A DNA stretch of 17,702 nucleotides. Origin: Treponema sp. GTDB lineage: Bacteria > Spirochaetota > Spirochaetia > Treponematales > Breznakiellaceae. The translations under genes and the position numbers were made by a program. Under the pieces are notes generated by a model. It searched no databases. It had not been told where the DNA came from and saw nothing but the letters and a program-made list of their open reading frames with translations. Shown piece after piece: positions 5,625 to 12,595 of this stretch (its first letter is position 1; every line of letters begins with the position of its first letter). Location of the stretch: contig JAISWN010000080.1 of NCBI GenBank assembly GCA_031271075.1, forward strand, positions 1 to 17,702, read 5' to 3'.

Positions 5625-6670
5625 AGGCCCGGAAGATCCGGGCCGGGGGGAGAACCGGCGGCCTTGTCGCCCTGGTCTCCGTAGTTCTGGCCCTGCTCCT
5701 GGCCTACGGTGTCTGGGCCGGGGGCGTAAAGATCCCGCCGGGGCGGATCCTCTCCGTGCTCCTGGGAAAGGACGCGGACAGCGCCGCGGCGAAGATCATC
5801 CTGGGGATCCGGCTGCCCCGGCTGGCAATGGCCCTGCTGGCCGGAATGATGCTTTCCGGGGCGGGGACCATTTCCCAGGCGGTGTTTCGCAATCCCCTGG
5901 CGGACCCCTACATCATCGGTATCAGTTCCGGCGCGGTGGCCGGGGCGGCCCTGGCCTTCATCCTCAATTTACCGGATATCTGGTACGGCCTTTTTGCCTT
6001 TATCACGTCTATGGGCAGCGCCTTTCTCATCTTTAGCCTCTCCGCGAAGAAGGGCGGGGCGGATACGGCCTCCCTCCTCATCATCGGGGTGGCCATCTCC
6101 GCCTTCCTGGGGGCCATTACCTCCTTCATGATGTACCTGGCGGGTCAGGACGCCTACCGGGTGATGATCTGGACCATGGGTTACCTGGGTTCCGCCTCCT
6201 GGCCCCGGGTGGCCCTGCTTTCCGGCCCCCTGGTCCTGGGACTCCTCTATTTCTTCTACCGCCGTCACGATGTGGACGCCCTGCTCCTGGGGGATGAGGA
6301 GGCCCATTCCCTGGGCTTAAACGTGGGGGCCTTTAAGCGGCGGCTTTTGATCATCGTCAGCCTGATGGCGGCCTTTTCTACCGCCTTTACGGGGATGATA
6401 GGCTTTGTGGGACTCATCGTTCCCCACGCGGTGCGGCTTTGTATTGGGAACAGCCACGGTCGCCTGCTGCCCCTGGCCGCCTATACCGGCGGGGTATTTC
6501 TGCTCCTGGCCGATACCCTGGCGCGGAGCCTCCTGGCCCCGGTGGAAATACCCATCGGGGTGGTAACCGCCTTTTTCGGCGCCCCCTTCTTTTTGTTCCT
6601 TGCCGCGGGAGAACGGCGGGCCGGTGGACGGCAGACCGGTGTTCAGCGGGGAGCTTCCCGTGGGAATTGA
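5621..6670 (+). CDS. FecCD-family ABC permease, probable haem importer subunit
   Basis: A 349-residue multi-spanning inner-membrane protein of the BtuC/FecCD/HmuU family, which forms the dimeric channel of type II importers for haem, siderophores or cobalamin. The family block GAGTISQAVFRNPLADPYIIG (about residues 80-100) is clear, and further features are LPRLAMALLAGMMLSG, the coupling-helix region LGDEEAHSLGLNVG and TGMIGFVGLIVPHAVRL. GTG at 5621 was chosen because it overlaps the flavodoxin stop by four bases in a normal coupled arrangement. The 3' end overlaps the start of the ATPase gene by 11 bases. The strongly basic N- and C-terminal ends fit cytoplasmic location. The substrate cannot be read from the sequence and is inferred as haem from neighbouring genes. 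Confidence 0.92.
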   Translation: MKARKIRAGGRTGGLVALVSVVLALLLAYGVWAGGVKIPPGRILSVLLGKDADSAAAKIILGIRLPRLAMALLAGMMLSGAGTISQAVFRNPLADPYIIGISSGAVAGAALAFILNLPDIWYGLFAFITSMGSAFLIFSLSAKKGGADTASLLIIGVAISAFLGAITSFMMYLAGQDAYRVMIWTMGYLGSASWPRVALLSGPLVLGLLYFFYRRHDVDALLLGDEEAHSLGLNVGAFKRRLLIIVSLMAAFSTAFTGMIGFVGLIVPHAVRLCIGNSHGRLLPLAAYTGGVFLLLADTLARSLLAPVEIPIGVVTAFFGAPFFLFLAAGERRAGGRQTGVQRGASRGN

Positions 6671-7481
6671 GGTGAGGGGGCTGCGTTTTGCCTACCGGGA
6701 CCGTCCGGTACTGCGGGACATTTCCCTGTCCCTGGGGGCCGGGGAATTTCTGGGCTTTTTGGGGCCCAACGGTTCGGGAAAATCCACCTTCCTTAAAAAT
6801 CTGCTGGGTTTTCTCAAGCCCTCCGCCGGACGGATTGTTTTTTCCGGTTCCCCCGGAGACCCCGGGGCCCTTTCCGAATTTTCCCGGGCCGAACGGGCCC
6901 GGCGTCTTGCCTTTGTACCCCAGAGTCCGGGGATCCGTTCCTCCCTTTCGGTCCGGGACCTGGTTCTCATGGGCAGGCTGCCCCATTTGAAGGACCGCTG
7001 GGCCGGTTACAGCGGGGAGGATCGCCGGATGGTGGAAGAGGTGCTGCGGATTCTGGACATGGAAGACATGGCGGACCGGGACGTGATGAGCCTTTCCGGC
7101 GGGGAACTGCAAAAGGCCGTCATTGGCCGCTGTCTGGTCCAGGAAGGGGACATTATCCTCCTGGACGAGGCGACCAGCGGCCTGGATCTGAACCACACGA
7201 TAGAAATTATGGAGTTGATGCGGCGGAAGGCGGACCGGGAAGCAAAAACAATTGTGGCGGTCCTTCACGATTTGAACCTGGCGGCCCAGTACTGCGACCG
7301 GATTGTACTCCTCAAGGACGGAAAACTCCGTTACCAGGGTTGCCCCCCGGATATTTTGACCGAAGGCATTGTCGAGGAAATTTACGGCGTCCGGGCGGCG
7401 GTGAAAATTGACGAGGACGGACGGCCCTATGTGCTGCCCCGGCGGATCCGCCCCGGAAAGGAGCTGTCCGGTGTTTCCTGA
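6660..7481 (+). CDS. ABC transporter ATPase of the haem-type importer
   Basis: A 273-residue cytoplasmic ATPase of the FecE/HmuV/BtuD type. It carries Walker A GPNGSGKST (35-43), a Q-loop FVPQSPGIRSSLSV (Gln88), signature LSGGELQKA (145-153), Walker B IILLDEATSGLD (165-176) and the switch histidine in VLHDLN (His203). Several in-frame starts exist back to TTG 6600. GTG 6660 was chosen because GGGGAG lies six bases before it and the product then begins right at the expected first strand (GIEVRGLRFAY). It overlaps the permease end by 11 bases. The next gene also overlaps by 11 bases, so the three genes are tightly coupled. All catalytic motifs are intact. Confidence 0.93.
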   Translation: MGIEVRGLRFAYRDRPVLRDISLSLGAGEFLGFLGPNGSGKSTFLKNLLGFLKPSAGRIVFSGSPGDPGALSEFSRAERARRLAFVPQSPGIRSSLSVRDLVLMGRLPHLKDRWAGYSGEDRRMVEEVLRILDMEDMADRDVMSLSGGELQKAVIGRCLVQEGDIILLDEATSGLDLNHTIEIMELMRRKADREAKTIVAVLHDLNLAAQYCDRIVLLKDGKLRYQGCPPDILTEGIVEEIYGVRAAVKIDEDGRPYVLPRRIRPGKELSGVS

Positions 7482-8820
7482 ACGTTACCGTTCCCACCAT
7501 GACGGGGAACGCTGCCTGGACACCCTGCTGGGAAGATCCAGGGGGAAGCGGCTTATGGGCCTCCTGGCAGCGGGGGGCTGGCCGGCGGTGGAGGCAAAGC
7601 TGGGGGAACCCCCCCGGCACGAAGGGGGAGGCAATTTGCCTACCGGCGGTTTGCCTGCCGGCAATCTGCCGCCCCGGCCCCGGGGAATCTACATCCACGT
7701 TCCCTACTGCGACAGGCTCTGTAGTTTCTGCAACCTTAACCGGGACGAGCGGAAGGCCGCCGATCTGGATGCCTACACGGCCTACCTGGTCCGCGAAATT
7801 GAAATGTATGGCCGCCGGCCCTATATCCGGGGACAGCCCTTTGACGCGGTGTACTTTGGCGGCGGTACTCCCACCGTCTTGAGCGCGGAACAGTTTTCCA
7901 CGGTTCTCAAGGCCCTCCGCGACCATATCCCCCTGCGGAAGGACTGTGAGATCACCGTGGAATCGACTCTGCACAACCTGGGGCTCGATAAGGCCGCGGT
8001 CCTGGAACGGGGAGGGGTCAACCGCTTCAGCATCGGTATCCAGACCTTTTCGGACCGGGGAAGGGAAACCCTGGGCAGAACCTGGGACGGCGGAAAGGCC
8101 CTGGAACAGCTTCGCGCCCTCCGCGCCGCCTTTGGGGGCAGCCTCTGCCTGGACATCATCTACAGCTATCCCGGTGAAAAGCCGGAGGAAGTTTCCTATG
8201 ACGCGGAATGTTGCGCCGCCCTGCCGGCGGACAGCGTCAGCTTCTACTCCCTGATGATCCACCCCGGCTCCCAACTGGAAAAGTCCATCAAATCGGGGGC
8301 GATCACCTTCAACCGGAGTATCGAATTTGACCGGGAACGGCACCACCTCTTGTACCGGGGGCTCCGGGAGCGGGGCTTTGAGCTGCTGGAGCTTTCCAAA
8401 CTTGCCCGCCCTGGCCGGGACCGGTACCAGTACATCCGGGTCCGCTATGACAACGGCGATATTATCCCCATCGGCGCCGGGGCGGGGGGGAACATCGCCG
8501 GTATCCCGCTGTACTCTATGGCCCCGGGAAAGCGTTTTGTATCCGCCCCGGATCCGCGTTACGAAAAGTACCACAAAATTTTGGGCTACCTGCAGTTCGG
8601 CCTCTACGACGCGGACAGAATCACCGGGGAACTGAAGGGGAAAGCGAAAAAAACGGTGAAGGAACGGATAGCCTATTACCGTGACCGGGGACTTTTAGAA
8701 GCGGCATCGCCGGGAGCGCCTTTGGGCCTGAGCGCCGACGGGGTGTTCTGGGGTAACAATATCGCGGTGGATATACTTAGCGCCGCCATTACGGCGGAAA
8801 AGGAGACGAAAAAAATATGA
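7471..8820 (+). CDS. HemN-like radical SAM enzyme, probable anaerobic haem-degrading methyltransferase (ChuW/HutW/HmuW type)
   Basis: A 449-residue radical SAM protein. GTG 7471 was chosen because AAAGGAG lies seven bases before it and it overlaps the ATPase stop by 11 bases. The cluster motif is IYIHVPYCDRLCSFC, with Cys80, Cys84 and Cys87 (CX3CX2C), followed by VYFGGGTPT (128-136), VNRFSIGIQTFSDRG and a C-terminal HemN-type domain (YLQFGLYDADRI). True HemN has a fourth nearby cysteine (CX3CX2CXC) that is absent here, arguing against coproporphyrinogen dehydrogenase. ChuW/HutW/HmuW enzymes use two SAM molecules to methylate and open haem without oxygen, releasing iron. Placement between the importer ATPase and binding-protein genes and near a flavodoxin fits this role. 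A three-fold LPxGG-like repeat precedes the core (56-70). HemW-like or other functions are not excluded. Confidence 0.82.
   Translation: MFPERYRSHHDGERCLDTLLGRSRGKRLMGLLAAGGWPAVEAKLGEPPRHEGGGNLPTGGLPAGNLPPRPRGIYIHVPYCDRLCSFCNLNRDERKAADLDAYTAYLVREIEMYGRRPYIRGQPFDAVYFGGGTPTVLSAEQFSTVLKALRDHIPLRKDCEITVESTLHNLGLDKAAVLERGGVNRFSIGIQTFSDRGRETLGRTWDGGKALEQLRALRAAFGGSLCLDIIYSYPGEKPEEVSYDAECCAALPADSVSFYSLMIHPGSQLEKSIKSGAITFNRSIEFDRERHHLLYRGLRERGFELLELSKLARPGRDRYQYIRVRYDNGDIIPIGAGAGGNIAGIPLYSMAPGKRFVSAPDPRYEKYHKILGYLQFGLYDADRITGELKGKAKKTVKERIAYYRDRGLLEAASPGAPLGLSADGVFWGNNIAVDILSAAITAEKETKKI
7636..7680 (+). repeat. in-frame pentapeptide repeat in the radical SAM gene
   Basis: Three imperfect 15-base units encode LPTGG, LPAGN and LPPRP just before the radical SAM core. 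The first two units differ at few bases (TTGCCTACCGGCGGT and TTGCCTGCCGGCAAT). It is a flexible linker that probably grew by slippage. Confidence 0.5.
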
Positions 8821-9812
8821 AGCCGGTAAAAACCTTGGGTTTGTTTTTTCTTTTGTGTCTTGCCGCCTCCGCGGCCTTCGCCGCGGGCAGGCGGGATTCC
8901 GGTCCGCCTGCCGGTCCGGCGGCTGAAGGGGACGTCCCGCTTTATTGGACCATCGTCCGGGACGAGGGGGGCGGAGAGTTCATCCGCGATACCAACGGCT
9001 TTTCCGTACCCCTCAGGGCCTACGAGCGGATCATCCTTATCTCCCCCGGCGCGGTGGAAACCTTCTACCTTATCGGCGCCGAGGACCGTATCGTTGCCAT
9101 TTCCTCAAGCCGGGACCCGGTGTGGCCCGGGGAGAAGACGGCCCTCCTGCCCAGCATTGGCAACGCGGCGCGGCCCAATTTGGAGGCTATGGTGGCCCTG
9201 GAGCCGGATCTTATCATCGGGAACGCTATGTCCGTGGCCATTGTTACCGATCTGGTTTCCCGGGGTTACGCGGCCCTTATCCACGGCGCCGATTCTATCG
9301 CCGATATTTTCAACACTACCCGGATCATGGGACGCCTGACGGGGAAGGCGGAGGCGGCGGAACAGGTGGTACGGGAAAAAGAAGAACGGCTGCAAAGCCT
9401 TCGCCGGGACCTGGCGCAGCGGCCCCTCCGTTATAGGGGGGCGCCCCTTAAGGGGGCCTTCCTCTACTCCGCCAGCCCCCTTATGGCCTTTACGGAAAAG
9501 TCCCTGCCCGGGGAGATTCTCTCCATCCTGGGCCTGGTCAATATCGCCGCCGGTCTCGACGCCGCCCAGCCCATCCTTTCCCCCGAGTATATCCTGGATC
9601 AAAACCCGGATTTCCTCTTTGGGTCCATGGCCGTTACCAGGCCGGAGGATGTCCTGGCCGCCGATTCGGTGATACTTCAAACCAGGGCGGGACGGGAAAA
9701 AAACATCAGGCTGGTTTCCTCGTCCCTGTTTCTGCGTACTTCCCCCCGGATTGTGGACGGCCTTTTGGACATGTACGGGGAAGTGGAGGCCTTTTCGGAC
9801 AACATGCCCTAG
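8817..9812 (+). CDS. periplasmic metal-chelate/haem-binding protein (class III solute-binding protein)
   Basis: A 331-residue exported protein. The signal peptide covers about residues 1-23 (MKPVKTLGLFFLLC to AAFAAG) without a lipobox at its end. The mature part has the BtuF/FepB/HmuT fold pattern: RIILISPGAVETFYLIGAEDRIVAIS, then LEAMVALEPDLIIGNA, a long charged helix (EAAEQVVREKEERLQSLRRD) linking the two lobes, and LSPEYILDQNPDFLFG. It binds substrate in the periplasm and delivers it to the permease-ATPase pair encoded upstream. The ATG overlaps the radical SAM stop (ATGA) with an AAGGAG site further upstream. The stop TAG falls inside the terminal repeat of the adjacent element. It completes the importer. 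Haem as ligand is inferred; a siderophore or cobalamin is the main alternative. Confidence 0.88.
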   Translation: MKPVKTLGLFFLLCLAASAAFAAGRRDSGPPAGPAAEGDVPLYWTIVRDEGGGEFIRDTNGFSVPLRAYERIILISPGAVETFYLIGAEDRIVAISSSRDPVWPGEKTALLPSIGNAARPNLEAMVALEPDLIIGNAMSVAIVTDLVSRGYAALIHGADSIADIFNTTRIMGRLTGKAEAAEQVVREKEERLQSLRRDLAQRPLRYRGAPLKGAFLYSASPLMAFTEKSLPGEILSILGLVNIAAGLDAAQPILSPEYILDQNPDFLFGSMAVTRPEDVLAADSVILQTRAGREKNIRLVSSSLFLRTSPRIVDGLLDMYGEVEAFSDNMP

Positions 9813-10003
9813 TATCCCGACAACTATGAAAGTGAGGCTTTGTTTCCCGGCGGGAAAACGCAAGGCTTGGCAGAGCGCAAGGGATAGAAGCGGAAATCCC
9901 GCAGACCCCCCACAGGGGTCGAGGAATTGAAGCGGATAGCCCGGTTCCCGCCGTAGGTGGGAATGCGCCCAAATCCGCAAGTTTAATCGTGCCGGGATAC
10001 TAG
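9809..10003. mobile_element. MITE-like structured element between convergent genes
   Basis: CTAGTATCCCG (9809-9819) and CGGGATACTAG (9993-10003) are perfect 11-bp inverted ends. Inside lie further perfect or near-perfect stems: TTTCCCG/CGGGAAA (9843-9857), GGGAT/ATCCC (9881-9900), GACCCC/GGGGTC (9904-9920), GCGGAT (9932-9937) with ATCCGC (9973-9978), and nested TTCCCGCC/GGTGGGAA (9945-9963, one wobble pair). No protein-coding capacity was seen. TA on both sides could be a target duplication. The binding-protein stop codon and the last codons of the glycosidase lie in its ends. It may be a non-autonomous transposon, a dispersed extragenic repeat or a structured RNA. Confidence 0.5.
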
Positions 10004-12304
10004 CCCATCCGGGGAAAGGCTGTATTCCTTACCCATATCCGCCAGGGGGAGGCAGAGGTTTTTAATGCCTCCTTTGCCGTCCGGCAGGGTTCCCCGGAGG
10101 AAGGGATTATCCTTGCGGTATATGTTGAGGCGGCATCTTTCCCAATCCATGGATTGTACGGATTCCCCAGGTTCCGCGGTGGGGATAACCGCCCCTTCCC
10201 GAACAAGAACAACAATATAATGATCCGTTTTGAGCCGGCGCCACCTTCCGCCCTCAAAACATTCCCGGGTATGATAATCCATCCATTTGCTTCCTTCCGG
10301 CAGGTAAACATTCCGGGAATTTTCGTGTTCCTCAAAAATGGGGGCCGCCAGCATATCATCGCCGAACAGGAATTCGTCTTCCGGATACCAGGCGGTCTTG
10401 TCCAGGGGGAACTCGAAAAAAAGGGGCCGGATCATGGGATAGCCGGTTTGGGAACACCGGCGGGCTTGGGCGAGAATGTAGGGCATAAGGGAATAGCGCC
10501 ATGTTACCAGCCGCCGGAACTCCTCCATAAAGTTACCGGGAAAGTCCCAAGGCTCCCGAGGCGGGTTCCCATGACAGCGGGCATGGGAACAGAACATGCC
10601 AAAGGCGGTCCAGCGGAGGTATAAATCGGGACTGGGGGTTTTAACAAAACCGCCCAAATCGTGGCTCCAGAAGGGAAAACCGGAAAGGCCGAAAGAAAGC
10701 CCCGCCCTGAGGGTGGCAGCCATGCCGCTGTTTGTACTTTCCGCGTCTCCTCCCCAATGAAGGGGATAACGCTGGCTTCCGGCCCAGGCGCTCCGTCCCC
10801 AAATCATGGAGTAACCTTTAACCTTGCGGGTAATATCCGCCACCGCCTTATTGTACCGCAGGGGGTAGAGATTGTGTTCAAACCAGCCGCTTTTCCCGCT
10901 GTGATAAACACCCCGGTATGGAGCGGCTTCCCCAAAATCGGCCTTTATCACATCCACCCCAAGGCGGAGTATTGCTTCCAGCATGTTTTGATACCATGTT
11001 ACCGTGGCGGGATTGCTGAAATCGCAGATCGCGTCTTCGGTGGGAATCTCTCCGTTTTCATCTTTTATGGCATACCCTTTATCCAGGGCTTCCCGAAACA
11101 GCCTGTTTTGCGGCGTCATATAGGGTAACTGCCAAAGGCTCAAATGGAAGCCCCGCTTGCGGAGTTCCGTAAGCATTCTGCCGGGGTTGGGGAAACGCCG
11201 GGGATCAAATACAAAATCACACCTCCATTCCCGGCTGAACCATCCGGTATCCAGATGTATCACATCGCAGGGGATACGATTGTCCCGCAGTTTCCTGGCG
11301 GTATCCAGCACCTCCTGTTCCGAAGTATAGGTAATGCGGCCCATCCATAATCCGAAAGACCAGGGGGGAAGCATGGGGCTGCGGCCGGTAAAATCCGTAT
11401 ACCCGGCCAAAATTTCTTTTGGGCCGCCCAGGAACACGAACATATCAAGACAATCTTCCCCCACGAACAGGGATTGGGCGCCCCCATAGGCGGTTCCAAA
11501 ATCAAATGTCATGGGACAGGAATGATGCATAAAAACGCCGTATCCCCGGCTGCTCATATAAAAAGGAACCGGTTTATACATGCGGGCGGTTTCCACGCCC
11601 TTGGGGTCAATCGTACAGAACACTATCTTTTGACCCCGTTTGTTGAGGCCCGTAAAGGATTCACCGCAGCCGTAAAACCGTTCATCCGGTGAGACTGTAC
11701 AGGAAAAGACAAAACGGCGTTCCTCTGTTCCGGCCTTCTGCACAAAACAGCAGGAGAGGGGCTCCGAATTGAGCAGGCTGATTTTTTCCAGTATGGAACA
11801 GGATTTCCAAATTTCTTTGCCCGCCGGATCGGCCAATTCAATTTGAAACGGATTTTTGTGTATCCGTAACATCCCCTGTTTATTGCCGTACACCGCCGTT
11901 TTAGGGCAATCGGAAACGAGGGTCCAGGAGGCATCGGAAGCTTTCAGTTTTTCCGCATCTTCAATAGCCAGGGGAACACGGTGATCCCGCCTCAGGCCGT
12001 CCTTATGGGCATCCAGGCGTATGCGTATGACATTATCCCTTAAAAAGCCGATCTCCATGTTGATTGTTTTGTCATTTTGGTAATCCGGGGGAAATTCCCA
12101 GCCCTGGGCTTCTTCGAAGGGCAGCATTTCCTGATTAAACGAAAGCCGGAGCTTCCGCCTGAACCTTTTGCAGCGTATCCTGCCCTGTCCGCCGGGAGCA
12201 TCAAAACTTTCCAGATCCGTTAAGAAAAAATAATTATTCTGAGGTTCGGAAAAGTCTTCCGCCGGATCGGCCTGGGCGTTGAGAAGCGGAATTGGGTCTT
12301 TCAT
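9983..12304 (-). CDS. GH31 alpha-xylosidase-like glycosidase (YicI group)
   Basis: A 773-residue glycoside hydrolase of family GH31. ATG 12304 (GGAAGAG seven bases upstream) is preferred over the in-frame TTG at 12337. The N-terminal beta domain leads to WMGRITYTSEQEVLDTARKL and DVIHLDTGWF. The nucleophile is in DVIKADFGEAAP (Asp456), the acid/base in PLHWGGDAEST (Asp520), and SGFPFWSHDLGGF follows. The 64-residue spacing of the two aspartates is close to that in E. coli YicI, and the sequences around them resemble that alpha-xylosidase. The lack of a signal peptide suggests a cytoplasmic enzyme acting on imported oligosaccharides such as isoprimeverose-type xylosides. The final residues LVSRHD come from the adjoining repeat element, so its original end may have been altered. 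It is the last gene of the damaged sugar operon. Confidence 0.92.
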   Translation of the reverse strand: MKDPIPLLNAQADPAEDFSEPQNNYFFLTDLESFDAPGGQGRIRCKRFRRKLRLSFNQEMLPFEEAQGWEFPPDYQNDKTINMEIGFLRDNVIRIRLDAHKDGLRRDHRVPLAIEDAEKLKASDASWTLVSDCPKTAVYGNKQGMLRIHKNPFQIELADPAGKEIWKSCSILEKISLLNSEPLSCCFVQKAGTEERRFVFSCTVSPDERFYGCGESFTGLNKRGQKIVFCTIDPKGVETARMYKPVPFYMSSRGYGVFMHHSCPMTFDFGTAYGGAQSLFVGEDCLDMFVFLGGPKEILAGYTDFTGRSPMLPPWSFGLWMGRITYTSEQEVLDTARKLRDNRIPCDVIHLDTGWFSREWRCDFVFDPRRFPNPGRMLTELRKRGFHLSLWQLPYMTPQNRLFREALDKGYAIKDENGEIPTEDAICDFSNPATVTWYQNMLEAILRLGVDVIKADFGEAAPYRGVYHSGKSGWFEHNLYPLRYNKAVADITRKVKGYSMIWGRSAWAGSQRYPLHWGGDAESTNSGMAATLRAGLSFGLSGFPFWSHDLGGFVKTPSPDLYLRWTAFGMFCSHARCHGNPPREPWDFPGNFMEEFRRLVTWRYSLMPYILAQARRCSQTGYPMIRPLFFEFPLDKTAWYPEDEFLFGDDMLAAPIFEEHENSRNVYLPEGSKWMDYHTRECFEGGRWRRLKTDHYIVVLVREGAVIPTAEPGESVQSMDWERCRLNIYRKDNPFLRGTLPDGKGGIKNLCLPLADMGKEYSLSPDGLVSRHD

Positions 12305-12491
12305 AATAGAACTCTTCCGCCTCCCTGAAATTTTCAAGCCCCGCCCAGCCCGGACTCCCTATTAAATTCCAGTTCGTGGTACTGATTACAAAAGAAGCCG
12401 CCGTCGGAATAACCATGAATATCAACAGCCCCGTCAAATTAGGGGCCAGCATAAGCGCCGCCGCCAGGGCTTCCTTCTTTTTACTGATCAT
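12234..12491 (-). pseudogene. truncated sugar ABC permease (MalF/UgpA-type N-terminus only)
   Basis: From ATG 12491 the frame encodes 85 residues. The first 55-60 (MISKKKEALAAALMLAPNLT to GLENFREA) match the N-terminus of the first permease of family-1 sugar importers: basic start, APNLTGLLIFMVIPTAASF first membrane helix, then TTNWNLIGSPGWAGLENF. After GLENFREA similarity ends and the frame runs into the glycosidase leader and 5' coding region. A normal member has about 290-310 residues and six membrane helices, and is followed by a second permease. Both the remainder and the second permease are missing, as if deleted between roughly 12320 and the glycosidase ribosome-binding site. No good ribosome-binding site was seen. 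The evidence is sequence pattern only, but the recognisable part is distinctive. Confidence 0.75.
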
Positions 12492-12524
12492 AACCGCACA
12501 CAACCATACATAACCGCAGCCTTT

Positions 12525-12588
12525 TCTGAAATTCAAAGGATAGCCGGCAAGGCCGCTCTGACGGCTGCTTGCCGGCCCTCATTTCAGA
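12525..12588 (-). promoter_or_regulatory. large hairpin between binding-protein gene and permease remnant
   Basis: GCCGGCAAG (12543-12551) pairs perfectly with CTTGCCGGC (12568-12576), with an inner GCCG/CGGC stem. An outer pair TCTGAAAT (12525-12532) and ATTTCAGA (12581-12588) encloses it. On the minus strand it follows the binding-protein stop. Such structures commonly make the binding protein more abundant than its permeases by partial termination or mRNA protection. Confidence 0.5.
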
Positions 12589-12595
12589 GGCAATC

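Noticed and set aside
7312..8574. 420-codon open frame on the minus strand opposite the radical SAM gene
   Set aside because: The plus-strand product carries intact radical SAM motifs and coupled starts; the antisense product has no family features.
7471..8820. Annotation as HemN (oxygen-independent coproporphyrinogen III dehydrogenase)
   Set aside because: The fourth cysteine of CX3CX2CXC is missing and the operon context is import, not haem synthesis.
9105..9980. 291-codon minus-strand frame covering the binding-protein gene and the repeat element
   Set aside because: It crosses a non-coding repeat and opposes a clearly recognised binding protein; no domain is visible.
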